Below are positions 1 through 13,634 of a stretch of 64,000 nucleotides of DNA, piece after piece. Source of the DNA: Ptiloglossa arizonensis (Eukaryota; Arthropoda; Insecta; Hymenoptera; Colletidae); the NCBI RefSeq assembly GCF_051014685.1, contig NW_027479492.1:1-64000 (forward strand), given 5' to 3'. The first letter of the stretch is position 1, and every line of letters starts with the position of its first letter. A model generated the notes under the pieces. That model had not been told where the DNA came from. It ran no database searches and saw only the letters and a program-made list of their open reading frames with translations. The translations under genes were made by a program, and so were the position numbers.

Positions 1-140
1 ATAACGTATAGCGTATAACGTATAACGTATAACGTATAACGTATAGCGTATAACGTATAGCGTATAACGTATAACGTATAACGTATAACGTATAACGTAT
101 AACGTATAACGTATAACGTATAACGTATAACGTATAACGT

Positions 141-161
141 ATAACCTATAACGTATTACGT
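141..161. repeat. Word B, short form (first copy)
   Basis: Three heptamers read ataacct, ataacgt, attacgt. The long form of this word ends in ataaagt four units later and recurs at 3073, 3990, 6734, 8925, 9786, 12088 and 19711, among others. On the minus strand attacgt introduces a TAA, so word B is one of the few places where minus-strand open frames end. Confidence 0.8.
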
Positions 162-182
162 ATAACGTATAACGTATAGCGT

Positions 183-994
183 ATAACGTATAACGTATAA
201 CGTATAACGTATAACGTATAACGTATAACGTATAACGTATAACGTATAACGTATAACGTATAACGTATAACGTATAACGTATAACGTATAACGTATAACG
301 TATAACGTATAACGTATAACGTATAACGTATAACGTATAACGTATAACGTATAACGTATAACGTATAACGTATAACGTATAACGTATAACGTATAACGTA
401 TAACGTATAACGTATAACGTATAACGTATAACGTATAACGTATAACGTATAACGTATAACGTATAACGTATAACGTATAACGTATAACGTATAACGTATA
501 ACGTATAACGTATAACGTATAACGTATAACGTATAACGTATAACGTATAACGTATAACGTATAACGTATAACGTATAACGTATAACGTATAACGTATAAC
601 GTATAACGTATAACGTATAACGTATAACGTATAACGTATAACGTATAACGTATAACGTATAACGTATAACGTATAACGTATAACGTATAACGTATAACGT
701 ATAACGTATAACGTATAACGTATAACGTATAACGTATAACGTATAACGTATAACGTATAACGTATAACGTATAACGTATAACGTATAACGTATAACGTAT
801 AACGTATAACGTATAACGTATAACGTATAACGTATAACGTATAACGTATAACGTATAACGTATAACGTATAACGTATAACGTATAACGTATAACGTATAA
901 CGTATAACGTATAACGTATAACGTATAACGTATAACGTATAACGTATAACGTATAACGTATAACGTATAACGTATAACGTATAACGTATAACGT
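183..994. repeat. Longest pure run of the canonical heptamer
   Basis: About 116 consecutive units read as unmodified ataacgt. The run starts after an atagcgt unit at 176-182 and ends at a 6-bp unit. It is the cleanest part of the window and contains no cassette. Most other pure runs between cassettes are 40-400 bp. Such a run suggests recent local expansion or homogenisation. Confidence 0.85.
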
Positions 995-1000
995 ATACGT
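995..1000. other. Register shift 1: 6-bp unit
   Basis: One unit reads atacgt, missing one a. Unit starts upstream are at positions equal to 1 modulo 7; from here to about 12 kb they are at 0 modulo 7. It is the first of five shifts of the 7-bp register that I could place. Confidence 0.85.
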
Positions 1001-1182
1001 ATAACGTATAACGTATAACGTATAACGTATAACGTATAACGTATAACGTATAACGTATAACGTATAACGTATAACGTATAACGTATAACGTATAACGTAT
1101 AACGTATAACGTATAACGTATAACGTATAACGTATAACGTATAACGTATAACGTATAACGTATAACGTATAACGTATAACGT

Positions 1183-1392
1183 ACAACGTATAACGTACAA
1201 CGTATAACGTACAACGTATAACGTACAACGTATAACGTACAACGTATAACGTACAACGTATAACGTACAACGTATAACGTACAACGTATAACGTATAACG
1301 TACAACGTATAACGTACAACGTATAACGTACAACGTATAACGTAGAACGTATAACGTATACCGTATAACGTACAACGTATAACGTACAACGT
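1183..1392. repeat. 14-bp dimer block (acaacgt alternating with ataacgt)
   Basis: Every second unit carries a T-to-C change at unit position 2, giving a 14-bp period over about 210 bp. Near the 3' end the alternation is broken by agaacgt and ataccgt units, a pair that also closes the blocks at 6510 and 16764. The shared ending indicates common descent of these blocks. Confidence 0.88.
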
Positions 1393-1770
1393 ATAACGTA
1401 TAACGTATAACGTATAACGTATAACGTATAACGTATAACGTATAACGTATAACGTATAACGTATAACGTATAACGTATAACGTATAACGTATAACGTATA
1501 ACGTATAACGTATAACGTATAACGTATAACGTATAACGTATAACGTATAACGTATAACGTATAACGTATAACGTATAACGTATAACGTATAACGTATAAC
1601 GTATAACGTATAACGTATAACGAATAACGTATAACGTATAACGTATAACGTATAACGTATAACGTATAACGTATAACGTATAACGTATAACGTATAACGT
1701 ATAACGTATAACGTATAACGTATAACGTATAACGTATAACGTATAACGTATAACGTATAACGTATAACGT

Positions 1771-2092
1771 CTAACGTATAACGTATAACGTATAACGTAT
1801 AACGTATAACGCATAACGTATAACGTATAACGTATAACGTATAACGTATAACGTATAACGTATAACGTATAACGTATAACGTATAATGTATAACGTGTAA
1901 CGTATAACGTATAACGTATAACGTATAACGTATAACGTATAAGGTATAACGTACAACGTATAACGTATAACGTATAACGTATAACGTACAACGTATAACG
2001 TATAACGTATAACGTATAACGCATAACGTACAACGTATAACGTATAACGTATAACGTATAACGTATAACGTACAACGTATGACTTATCACGT
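1771..2092. repeat. Cassette L with terminal word D (copy 1)
   Basis: This 322-bp (46-unit) word opens with ctaacgt. In order it then carries an ataacgc, the group ataatgt ... gtaacgt, ataaggt followed one unit later by acaacgt, further acaacgt units and a second ataacgc, and it closes with acaacgt plus word D (atgactt then atcacgt, 2079-2092). Seven further copies keep this order with 45-48 units: 12942-13270, 20509-20830, 23407-23728, 27761-28096, 34918-35246, 40868-41182 and 43269-43597. The length differences are whole heptamers. Confidence 0.85.
2079..2092. repeat. Word D (atgactt atcacgt), family entry
   Basis: This 14-bp word occurs 21 times, starting at 2079, 9177, 9618, 10031, 12354, 13257, 19949, 20817, 22035, 22154, 23715 (with gtcacgt), 24646, 25892, 28083, 35233, 37781, 39034, 41169, 43584, 48414 and 51102. 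Two contexts exist. One is preceded by acaacgt and usually ends cassette L. The other is preceded by canonical units and followed two units later by ataacct (9177, 9618, 10031, 12354, 19949, 22035, 51102). On the minus strand it creates TGA and TAA, so it closes frames. Confidence 0.85.
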
Positions 2093-2211
2093 ATAACGTA
2101 TAACGTATAACGTATAACGTATAAAGTATAACGTATAACGTATAACGTTTAACGTATAACGTATAACGTATAACGTATAACGTATAACGTATAACGTATA
2201 ACGTATAACGT

Positions 2212-2218
2212 ATAGGGT
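2212..2218. repeat. Word F (atagggt-led), family entry
   Basis: An atagggt unit is usually followed, three or four units later, by ataacct, then four canonical units and an atgacgt or plain unit. About 35 copies occur, among them 2212, 6860, 7665, 10871, 13404, 17695, 18472, 20950, 22427, 25129, 25668, 26368, 29098, 31737, 32101, 34743, 35485, 38271, 38803, 39510 and 41302. Many lie 210-245 bp before a cassette A, for example 2212 to 2443, 13404 to 13635 and 41302 to 41519. It is one of the few words in which the CpG is lost by substitution to GG. Confidence 0.75.
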
Positions 2219-2442
2219 ATAACGTATAACGTATAACGTATAACCTATAACGTATAACGTATAACGTATAACGTATGACGTATAACGTATAACGTATAAC
2301 GTATAACGTACAACGTATAACGTATAACGTATAACGTATAACGTATAACGTATAACGTATAACGTATAACGTATAACGTATAACGTATAACGTATAACGT
2401 ATAACGTATAACGTATAACGTATAACGTATAACGTATAACGT

Positions 2443-2540
2443 GTAACGAAGAACGTATAACGAAGAACGTAAAACGTATAACATATATCCTATAACGCAT
2501 AACGTATATCGTATAACGCATAACGTATAGCGAATAACGC
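2443..2540. repeat. Cassette A, type copy and family entry (98 bp, 91 copies)
   Basis: Fourteen in-register heptamers: unit 1 is gtaacga; units 2 and 4 agaacgt; unit 3 ataacga; unit 5 aaaacgt; unit 6 ataacat; unit 7 atatcct; units 8, 11 and 14 ataacgc; unit 10 atatcgt; unit 13 atagcga; units 9 and 12 canonical. I counted 91 full or near-full copies from here to 63787, plus 8 truncated ones. About half match this consensus exactly; the rest differ at one to three positions that define subtypes. All are in the same orientation. Copies sit in clusters described in separate entries. Nothing resembles a gene or a mobile-element end, and no target-site duplication can be recognised in this sequence. 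The family could be an old diverged patch spread by conversion or unequal exchange, or a bound sequence element; the sequence does not decide. Confidence 0.92.
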
Positions 2541-3716
2541 ATAACGTATAACGTATAACGTATAACGTATAACGTATAACGTATAACGTATAACGTATAA
2601 CGTATAACGTATAACGTATAACGTATAACGTATAACGTATAACGTATAACGTATAACGTATAACGTATAACGTATAACGTATAACGTATAACGTATAACG
2701 TGTAACGAAGAACGTATAACGAAGAACGTAAAACGTATAACATATATCCTATAACGCATAACGTATATCGTATAACGCATAACGTATAGCGAATAACGCA
2801 TAACGTATAACGTATAACGTATAACGTATAACGTATAACGTATAACGTATAACGTATAGCGTATAACGTATAACGTATAACGTATAACGTATAACGTATA
2901 ACGTATAACGTATAACGTATAACGTATAACGTATAACGTATAACGTATAACCTATAACGTATAACGTATAACGTATAACGTATAGCGTATAACGTATAAC
3001 GTATAACGTATAACGTATAACGTATAACGTATAACGTATAACGTATAACGTATAACGTATAACGTATAACGTATAACCTATAACGTATTACGTATAACGT
3101 ATAACGTATAACGTATAAAGTATAACGTATAACGTATAACGTATAACGTATAACGTATAACGTATAACGTATAACGTATAACGTATAACGTATAACGTAT
3201 AACGTATAACGTATAACGTATAACGTATAACGTATAACCTATAACGTATAACGTATAACGTATAACGTATAACGTATAACGTATAACGTATAACGTATAA
3301 CGTATAACGTATAACGTATAACGTATAACGTATAACGTATAACGTATAACGTATAACGTGTAACGAAGAACGTATAACGAAGAACGTAAAACGTATAACA
3401 TATATCCTATAACGCATAACGTATATCGTATAACGCATAACGTATAGCGAATAACGCATAACGTATAACGTATAACGTATAACGTATAACGTATAACGTA
3501 TAACGTATAACGTATAACGTATAACGTATAACGTATAACGTATAACGTATAACGTATAACGTATAACGTATAACGTATAACGTATAACGTATAACGTATA
3601 ACGTATAACGTATAACGTGTAACGAAGAACGTATAACGAAGAACGTAAAACGTATAACATATATCCTATAACGCATAACGTATATCGTATAACGCATAAC
3701 GTATAGCGAATAACGC
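2443..3716. repeat. Cassette A cluster 1: two spaced pairs
   Basis: Copies start at 2443, 2702, 3360 and 3619. Both pairs have a 259-bp internal spacing and the pairs are exactly 917 bp apart, so the pair with its flank was duplicated in tandem. Word B (ataacct ... ataaagt) lies between the pairs at 3073-3121 and again after the second pair at 3990-4038, also 917 bp apart. Confidence 0.9.
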
Positions 3717-4731
3717 ATAACGTATAACGTATAACGTATAACGTATAACGTATAACGTATAACGTATAACGTATAGCGTATAACGTATAACGTATAACGT
3801 ATAACGTATAACGTATAACGTATAACGTATAACGTATAACGTATAACGTATAACGTATAACGTATAACCTATAACGTATAACGTATAACGTATAACGTAT
3901 AGCGTATAACGTATAACGTATAACGTATAACGTATAACGTATAACGTATAACGTATAACGTATAACGTATAACGTATAACGTATAACGTATAACCTATAA
4001 CGTATTACGTATAACGTATAACGTATAACGTATAAAGTATAACGTATAACGTATAACGTATAACGTATAACGTATAACGTATAACGTATAACGTATAACG
4101 TATAACGTATAACGTATAACGTATAACGTATAACGTATAACGTATAACCTATAACGTATAACGTATAACGTATAACGTATAACGTATAACGTATAACGTA
4201 TAACGTATAACGTATAACGTATAACGTATAACGTATAACGTATAACGTATAACGTATAACGTATAACGTATAACGTATAACGTATAACGTATAACGTATA
4301 ACCTATAACGTATTACGTATAACGTATAACGTATAACGTATAACGTATAACGTATAACGTATAACGTATAACGTATAACGTATAACGTATAACGTATAAC
4401 GTATAACGTATAACGTATAACGTATAACGTATAACGTATAACGTATAACGTATAACGTATAACGTATAACGTATAACGTATAACGTATAACGTATAACGT
4501 ATAACGTATAACGTATAACGTATAACGTATAACGTATAACGTATAACGTATAACGTATAACGTATAACGTATAACGTATAACGTATAACGTATAACGTAT
4601 AACGTATAACGTATAACGTATAACGTATAACGTATAACGTATAACGTATAACGTATAACGTATAACGTATAACGTATAACGTATAACGCATAACGTATAA
4701 CGTATAACGTATAACGTATAACGTATGACGT

Positions 4732-4850
4732 ACAACGTATAACGTACAACGTATAACGTACAACGTATAACGTACAACGTATAACGTACAACGTATAACG
4801 TACAACGTATAACGTACAACGTATAACGTACAACGTATAACGTACAACGT
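4732..4850. repeat. 14-bp dimer block (acaacgt/ataacgt)
   Basis: Strict alternation of acaacgt and ataacgt over 17 units, preceded by an atgacgt unit. Unlike the blocks at 1183, 6510 and 16764 it lacks the agaacgt/ataccgt ending. Confidence 0.87.
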
Positions 4851-5207
4851 ATAACGTATAACGTATAACGTATAACGTATAACGTATAACGTATAACGTA
4901 TAACGTATAACGTATAACGTATAACGTATAACGTATAACGTATAACGTATAACGTATAACGTATAACGTATAACGTATAACGTATAACGTATAACGTATA
5001 ACGTATAACGTATAACGTATAACGTATAACGTATAACGTATAACGTATAACGTATAACGTATAACGTATAACGTATAACGTATAACGTATAACGTATAAC
5101 GTATAACGTATAACGTATAACGTATAACGTATAACGTATAACGTATAACGTATAACGTATAACGTATAACGTATAACGCATAACGTATAACGTATAACGT
5201 ATAACGT

Positions 5208-6460
5208 GTAACGAAGAACGTATAACGAAGAACGTAAAACGTATAACATATATCCTATAACGCATAACGTATATCGCATAACGCATAACGTATAGCGAAT
5301 AACGCATAACGTATAACGTATAACGTATAACGTATAACGTATAACGTATAACGTATAACGTATAACGTATAACGTATAACGTATAACGTATAACGTATAA
5401 CGTATAACGTATAACGTATAACGTATAACGTGTAACGAAGAACGTATAACGAAGAACGTAAAACGTATAACATATATCCTATAACGCATAACGTATATCG
5501 TATAACGCATAACGTATAGCGAATAACGCATAACGTATAACGTATAACGTATAACGTATAACGTATAACGTATAACGTATAACGTATAACGTATAACGTA
5601 TAACGTATAACGTATAACGTATAACGTATAACGTATAACGTATAACGTATAACGTATAACGTATAACGTATAACGTATAACGTATAACGTGTAACGAAGA
5701 ACGTATAACGTATAACGTATGACGTATAACGTATAACGTATAACGTATAACGTATAACGTATAACGTATAACGTATGACGTATAACGTATGACGTATAAC
5801 GTATAACGTATAACGTATAACGTATAACGTATAACGTATAACGTATAACGTATAACGTATAACGTATAACGTATAACGTATAACGTATAACGTATAACGT
5901 ATAACGTATAACGTATAACGTATAACGTGTAACGTATAACGTGTAACGTATAACGTATAACGTATAACGTATAACGTGTAACGTATAACGTATAACGTAT
6001 AACGTATAACGTATAACGTATAACGTATAACGTATAACGTATAACGTATAACGTATAACGTATAACGTATAACGTATAACGTATAACGTATAACGTATAA
6101 CGTATAACGTATAACGTATAACGTATAACGTATATCGTATAACGTGTAACGAAGAACGTATAACGAAGAACGTAAAACGTATAACATATATCCTATAACG
6201 CATAACGTATATCGTATAACGCATAACGTATAGCGAATAACGCATAACGTATAACGTATAACGTATAACGTATAACGTATAACGTATAACGTATAACGTA
6301 TAACGTATAACGTATAACGTATAACGTATAACGTATAACGTATAACGTATAACGTATAACGTGTAACGAAGAACGTATAACGAAGAACGTAAAACGTATA
6401 ACATATATCCTATAACGCATAACGTATATCGTATAACGCATAACGTATAGCGAATAACGC
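5208..6460. repeat. Cassette A cluster 2 with a truncated copy
   Basis: Copies start at 5208, 5432, 6146 and 6363, and a two-heptamer stub lies at 5691-5704. The 5208 copy carries atatcgc at unit 10, a change shared only with the copy at 15266. Between the stub and 6146 are atgacgt units and two gtaacgt units. The same layout, stub included, recurs at 15266-16532. Confidence 0.9.
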
Positions 6461-6509
6461 ATAACGTATAACGTATAACGTATAACGTATAACGTATAAC
6501 GTATAACGT

Positions 6510-6635
6510 ACAACGTATAACGTACAACGTATAACGTACAACGTATAACGTACAACGTATAACGTACAACGTACAACGTATAACGTACAACGTATAACGT
6601 ACAACGTATAACGTAGAACGTATAACGTATACCGT
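6510..6635. repeat. 14-bp dimer block (acaacgt/ataacgt) with agaacgt/ataccgt end
   Basis: Alternating acaacgt and ataacgt units, one doubled acaacgt, then agaacgt at 6615 and ataccgt at 6629. It begins seven units after the cassette A at 6363 ends, whereas the related block at 16764 is separated from its cassette by an extra truncated cassette A. Confidence 0.86.
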
Positions 6636-7300
6636 ATAACGTATAACGTATAACGTATAACCTATAACGTATAACGTATAACGTATAACGTATAACGTAT
6701 AACGTATAACGTATAACGTATAACGTATAACGTATAACCTATAACGTATTACGTATAACGTATAACGTATAACGTATAAAGTATAACGTATAACGTATAA
6801 CGTATAACGTATAACGTATAACGTATAACGTATAACCTATAACGTATAACGTATAACGTATAGGGTATAACGTATAACGTATAACGTATAACGTATAACG
6901 TATAACGTATAACGTATAACGTATAACGTATAACGTATAACGTATAACGTATAACGTATAACGTATAACGTATAACGTATAACGTATAACGTATAACGTA
7001 TAACGTATAACGTATAACGTATAACGTATAACGTATAACGTATAACGTATAACGTATAACGTATAACGTATAACGTATAACGTATAACGTATAACGTATA
7101 ACGTATAACGTATAACGTATAACGTATAACGTATAACGTATAACGTATAACGTATAACGTATAACGTATAACGTATAACGTATAACGTATAACGTATAAC
7201 GTATAACGTATAACGTATAACGTATAACGTATAACGTATAACGTATAACGTACAACGTATAACGTGTGACGTATAACGTATAACGTATAACGTATAACGT

Positions 7301-7349
7301 ATAAGGCATAACGTCTAACATATGACATATTACGTATAAGGTATGACCT
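7301..7349. repeat. Word E (49 bp), copy 1 and family entry
   Basis: Seven units with most CpGs destroyed: unit 1 ataaggc, unit 3 ctaacat, unit 4 atgacat, unit 5 attacgt, unit 6 ataaggt, unit 7 atgacct. Eight copies: 7301, 17394, 18101, 30911, 33914, 36598 (unit 1 gtaaggc), 43822 and 50696, each 49 bp. Most are preceded within about 50 bp by gtgacgt and followed by ataacga, then atatcgt. It is the most diverged word in the window and is almost unchanged between copies. Confidence 0.88.
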
Positions 7350-7902
7350 ATAACGTATAACGTATAACGTATAACGTATAACGAATAACGTATAACGTAT
7401 AACGTATAACGTATAACGTATATCGTATAACGTATAACGTATAACGTATAACGTATAACGTATAACGTATAACGTATAACGTATAACGTATAACGTATAA
7501 CGTATAACGTATAACGTATAACGTATAACGTATAACGTATAACGTATAACGCATAACGTATAACGTATAACGTATAACGTATAACGTATAACGTATTACG
7601 TATAACGTATAACGTATTGGGTATAACGTACAACGTATAACGTATAACGTATAACGTATAACGTATAGGGTATAACGTATAACGTATAACGTATAACCTA
7701 TAACGTATAACGTATAACGTATAACGTATGACGTATAACGTATAACGTATAACGTATAACGTACAACGTATAACGTACAACGTATAACGTATAACGTATA
7801 ACGTATAACGTATAACGTATAACGTATAACGTATAACGTATAACGTATAACGTATAACGTATAACGTATAACGTATAACGTATAACGTATAACGTATAAC
7901 GT

Positions 7903-8651
7903 GTAACGAAGAACGTATAACGAAGAACGTAAAACGTATAACGAAGAACGTAAAACGTATAACATATATCCTATAACGCATAACGTATATCGTATAACGC
8001 ATAACGTATAGCGAATAACGCATAGCGTATAACGTATAACGTATAACGTATAACGTATAACGTATAACGTATAACGTATAACGTATAACGTATAACGTAT
8101 AACGTATAACGTATAACGTATAACGTGTAACGAAGAACGTATAACGAAGAACGTAAAACGTATAACATATATCCTATAACGCATAACGTATATCGTATAA
8201 CGCATAACGTATAGCGAATAACGCATAACGTATAACGTATAACGTATAACGTATAACGTATAACGTATAACGTATAACGTATAACGTATAGCGTATAACG
8301 TATAACGTATAACGTATAACGTATAACGTATAACGTATAACGTATAACGTATAACGTATAACGTATAACGTATAACGTATAACGTATAACCTATAACGTA
8401 TAACGTATAACGTATAACGTATAGCGTATAACGTATAACGTATAACGTATAACGTATAACGTATAACGTATAACGTATAACGTATAACGTATAACGTATA
8501 ACGTATAACGTATAACGTATAACGTATAACGTATAACGTATAACGTATAACGTGTAACGAAGAACGTATAACGAAGAACGTAAAACGTATAACATATATC
8601 CTATAACGCATAACGTATATCGTATAACGCATAACGTATAGCGAATAACGC
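7903..8651. repeat. Cassette A cluster 3, first copy extended to 119 bp
   Basis: Copies start at 7903, 8127 and 8554. The first has 17 heptamers because the trio ataacga, agaacgt, aaaacgt is present twice (7903-8021). The same extension occurs only in the copy at 18696, in a cluster with matching spacing (224 then 420 bp there, 224 then 427 here). The shared oddity marks the two clusters as duplicates. Confidence 0.9.
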
Positions 8652-10373
8652 ATAACGTATAACGTATAACGTATAACGTATAACGTATAACGTATAACGT
8701 ATAACGTATAGCGTATAACGTATAACGTATAACGTATAACGTATAACGTATAACGTATAACGTATATCGTATAACGTATAACGTATAACGTATAACGTAT
8801 AACCTATAACGTATAACGTATAACGTATAACGTATAGCGTATAACGTATAACGTATAACGTATAACGTATAACGTATAACGTATAACGTATAACGTATAA
8901 CGTATAACGTATAACGTATAACGTATAACCTATAACGTATTACGTATAACGTATAACGTATAACGTATAAAGTATAACGTATAACGTATAACGTATAATG
9001 TATAACGTATAACGTATAACGTATAACCTATAACGTATAACGTATAACGTATAACGTATAACGTATAACGTATAACGTATAACGTATAACGTATAACGTA
9101 TAACGTATAACGTATAACGTATAACGTATAACGTATAACGTATAACGTATAACGTATAACGTATAACGTATAACGTATGACTTATCACGTATAACGTATA
9201 ACCTATAACGTATAACGTATAACGTATAACGTATAACGTATAACGTATAACGTATAACGTATAACGTATAACGTATAACGTATAACGTATAACGTATAAC
9301 GTATAACGTATAACGTATAACGTATAACGTATAACGTATAACGTATAACGTATAACGTATAACGTATAACGTATAACGTATAACGTATAACGTATAACGT
9401 ATAACGTATAACGTATAACGTATAACGTATAACGTATAACGTATAACGTATAACGTATAACGTATAACGTATAACGTATAAAGTATAACGTATAACGTAT
9501 AACGTATAACGTATAACGTATAACGTATAACGTATAACGTATAACGTGTAACGTATAACGTATAACGTATAACGTATAACGTATAACGTATAACGTATAA
9601 CGTATAACGTATAACGTATGACTTATCACGTATAACGTATAACCTATAACGTATAACGTATAACGTATAACGTATAACGTATAACGTATAACGTATAACG
9701 TATAACGTATAACGTATAACGTATAACGTATAACGTATAACGTATAACGTATAACGTATAACGTATAACGTATAACGTATAACGTATAACCTATAACGTA
9801 TTACGTATAACGTATAACGTATAACGTATAAAGTATAACGTATAACGTATAACGTATAACGTATAACGTATAACGTATAACGTATAACCTATAACGTATA
9901 ACGTATAACGTATAACGTATAACGTATAACGTATAACGTATAACGTATAACGTATAACGTATAACGTATAACGTATAACGTATAACGTATAACGTATAAC
10001 GTATAACGTATAACGTATAACGTATAACGTATGACTTATCACGTATAACGTATAACCTATAACGTATAACGTATAACGTATAACGTATAACGTATAACGT
10101 ATAACGTATAACGTATAACGTATAACGTATAACGTATAACGTATAACGTATAACGTATAACGTATAACGTATAACGTATAACGTATAACGTATAACGTAT
10201 AACGTATAACGTATAACGTATAACGTATAACGTATAACGTATAACGTATAACGTATAACGTATAACGTATAACGTATAACGTATAACGTATAACGTATAA
10301 CGTATAACGTATAACGTATAACGTATAACGTATAACGTATAACGTATAACGTATAACGTATAACGTATAACGT

Positions 10374-10548
10374 ATAACATAAAACATATGACGTATTACA
10401 TATTACGTATAACGTATAACGTATAACGTATAACGTATAACGTATAACGTGTAACGAAGAACGTATAACGAAGAACGTAAAACGTATAACATATATCCTA
10501 TAACGCATAACGTATATCGTATAACGCATAACGTATAGCGAATAACGC
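10374..10548. repeat. C-A module followed by a shortened L
   Basis: Word C (10374-10408) has five units: ataacat, aaaacat, atgacgt, attacat, attacgt. Six canonical units follow, then a consensus cassette A (10451-10548). A ctaacgt unit at 10605 begins an L-like word that does not reach word D. Word C has 11 copies: 10374, 12718, 20285, 23183, 40630, 45579 and 48015 with all five units; 53630, 54758, 61863 and 62934 with four, the first unit being canonical. Every one precedes a cassette A by 42, 49 or 56 bp. Confidence 0.9.
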
Positions 10549-11094
10549 ATAACGTATAACGTATAACGTATAACGTATAACGTATAACGTATAACGTATA
10601 ACGTCTAACGTATAACGTATAACGTATAACGTATAACGTATGACGTATAACGTATAACGTATAACGTATAACGTATAACGTATAACGTATAACGTATAAC
10701 GTATAACGTATAACGTATAACGTATAACGTATAACGTATAACGTATAACGTATAACGCATAACGTATAACGTATAACGTATAACGTATAACGTATAACGT
10801 ATAACGTATAACGTATAACGTATTGGGTATAACGTACAACGTATAACGTATAACGTATAACGTATAACGTATAGGGTATAACGTATAACGTATAACGTAT
10901 AACCTATAACGTATAACGTATAACGTATAACGTATGACGTATAACGTATAACGTATAACGTATAACGTACAACGTATAACGTACAACGTATAACGTATAA
11001 CGTATAACGTATAACGTATAACGTATAACGTATAACGTATAACGTATAACGTATAACGTATAACGTATAACGTATAACGTATAACGTATAACGT

Positions 11095-11815
11095 GTAACG
11101 AAGAACGTATAACGAAGAACGTAAAACGTATAACATATATCCTATAACGCATAACGTATATCGTATAACGCATAACGTATAGCGAATAACGCATAACGTA
11201 TAACGTATAACGTATAACGTATAACGTATAACGTATAACGTATAACGTATAACGTATAACGTATAACGTATAACGTATAACGTATAACGTATAACGTGTA
11301 ACGAAGAACGTATAACGAAGAACGTAAAACGTATAACATATATCCTATAACGCATAACGTATATCGTATAACGCATAACGTATAGCGAATAACGCATAAC
11401 GTATAACGTATAACGTATAACGTATAACGTATAACGTATAACGTATAACGTATAGCGTATAACGTATAACGTATAACGTATAACGTATAACGTATAACGT
11501 ATAACGTATAACGTATAACGTATAACGTATAACGTATAACGTATAACGTATAACCTATAACGTATAACGTATAACGTATAACGTATAGCGTATAACGTAT
11601 AACGTATAACGTATAACGTATAACGTATAACGTATAACGTATAACGTATAACGTATAACGTATAACGTATAACGTATAACGTATAACGTATAACGTATAA
11701 CGTATAACGTATAACGTGTAACGAAGAACGTATAACGAAGAACGTAAAACGTATAACATATATCCTATAACGCATAACGTATATCGTATAACGCATAACG
11801 TATAGCGAATAACGC
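11095..11815. repeat. Cassette A cluster 4
   Basis: Copies start at 11095, 11298 and 11718. The spacing (203 then 420 bp) matches clusters 3 and 7 apart from the 21-bp extension of their first copy, which is absent here. The cluster opens the run A-A-A-B-D-C-A-L-A-A that extends to 13991. Confidence 0.9.
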
Positions 11816-12004
11816 ATAACGTATAACGTATAACGTATAACGTATAACGTATAACGTATAACGTATAACGTATAGCGTATAACGTATAACGTATAACGTA
11901 TAACGTATAACGTATAACGTATAACGTATATCGTATAACGTATAACGTATAACGTATAACGTAAAACCTATAACGTATAACGTATAACGTATAACGTATA
12001 GCGT

Positions 12005-12010
12005 ATAACG
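12005..12010. other. Register shift 2: 6-bp unit before ctaacgt
   Basis: After an atagcgt unit the sequence reads ataacg then ctaacgt, one base short. Unit starts move from 0 to 6 modulo 7. The matching stretch near 19.6 kb lacks the deletion: A to B is 370 bp here (11718 to 12088) and 371 bp there (19340 to 19711). The deletion therefore arose after, or was lost in, one of the two copies. Confidence 0.85.
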
Positions 12011-12717
12011 CTAACGTATAACGTATAACGTATAACGTATAACGTATAACGTATAACGTATAACGTATAACGTATAACGTATAACGTATAACCTATAACG
12101 TATTACGTATAACGTATAACGTATAACGTATAAAGTATAACGTATAACGTATAACGTATAACGTATAACGTATAACGTATAACGTATAACCTATAACGTA
12201 TAACGTATAACGTATAACGTATAACGTATAACGTATAACGTATAACGTATAACGTATAACGTTTAACGTATAACGTATAACGTATAACGTATAACGTATA
12301 ACGTATAACGTATAACGTATAACGTATAACGTATAACGTATAACGTATAACGTATGACTTATCACGTATAACGTATAACCTATAACGTATAACGTATAAC
12401 GTATAACGTATAACGTATAACGTATAACGTATAACGTATAACGTATAACGTATAACGTATAACGTATAACGTATAACGTATAACGTATAACGTATAACGT
12501 ATAACGTATAACGTATAACGTATAACGTATAACGTATAACGTATAACGTATAACGTATAACGTATAACGTATAACGTATAACGTATAACGTATAACGTAT
12601 AACGTATAACGTATAACGTATAACGTATAACGTATAACGTATAACGTATAACGTATAACGTATAACGTATAACGTATAACGTATAACGTATAACGTATAA
12701 CGTATAACGTATAACGT

Positions 12718-13270
12718 ATAACATAAAACATATGACGTATTACATATTACGTATAACGTATAACGTATAACGTATAACGTATAACGTATAACGTGTAACG
12801 AAGAACGTATAACGAAGAACGTAAAACGTATAACATATATCCTATAACGCATAACGTATATCGTATAACGCATAACGTATAGCGAATAACGCATAACGTA
12901 TAACGTATAACGTATAACGTATAACGTATAACGTATAACGTCTAACGTATAACGTATAACGTATAACGTATAACGTATAACGCATAACGTATAACGTATA
13001 ACGTATAACGTATAACGTATAACGTATAACGTATAACGTATAACGTATAACGTATAACGTATAATGTATAACGTGTAACGTATAACGTATAACGTATAAC
13101 GTATAACGTATAACGTATAAGGTATAACGTACAACGTATAACGTATAACGTATAACGTATAACGTACAACGTATAACGTATAACGTATAACGTATAACGC
13201 ATAACGTACAACGTATAACGTATAACGTATAACGTATAACGTATAACGTACAACGTATGACTTATCACGT
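12718..13270. repeat. C-A-L composite module (copy 1)
   Basis: Word C at 12718-12752, six canonical units, consensus cassette A at 12795-12892, seven canonical units, then cassette L from 12942 ending in word D at 13257-13270. The A-to-L distance, start to start, is 147 bp, the same as in the other complete modules at 20285, 23183 and 40630. The order and near-exact spacing show that the whole 546-553 bp module has moved as a block. Confidence 0.88.
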
Positions 13271-13634
13271 ATAACGTATAACGTATAACGTATAACGTAT
13301 AACGTATAACGTATAACGTATAACGTTTAACGTATAACGTATAACGTATAACGTATAACGTATAACGTATAACGTATAACGTATAACGTATAACGTATAA
13401 CGTATAGGGTATAACGTATAACGTATAACGTATAACCTATAACGTATAACGTATAACGTATAACGTATGACGTATAACGTATAACGTATAACGTATAACG
13501 TACAACGTATAACGTATAACGTATAACGTATAACGTATAACGTATAACGTATAACGTATAACGTATAACGTATAACGTATAACGTATAACGTATAACGTA
13601 TAACGTATAACGTATAACGTATAACGTATAACGT

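Noticed and set aside
156..2090. 644-codon minus-strand open frame of period-7 peptide
   Set aside because: All three minus frames here are open and read the same repeat. Codon use is fixed by the heptamer, and the borders fall at ordinary variant units. It is an arithmetic product of the satellite.
2443..2540. Cassette A as a small transposable element
   Set aside because: It stays in the 7-bp register, has no terminal inverted repeats or target duplications that could be told from the background, and is built only from variants of the host unit.
4303..5307. Repeat-protein gene (leucine-rich or pentapeptide-like)
   Set aside because: The Tyr-Thr-Leu-Tyr-Val-Ile-Arg period has no match to a repeat-protein family I know, and it is identical in all three frames.
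4149..6590. 813-codon minus-strand open frame, the longest in the window
   Set aside because: It runs through several cassette A copies, which only change some residues. There is no ribosome-binding site, no non-repeat domain and no single preferred frame.
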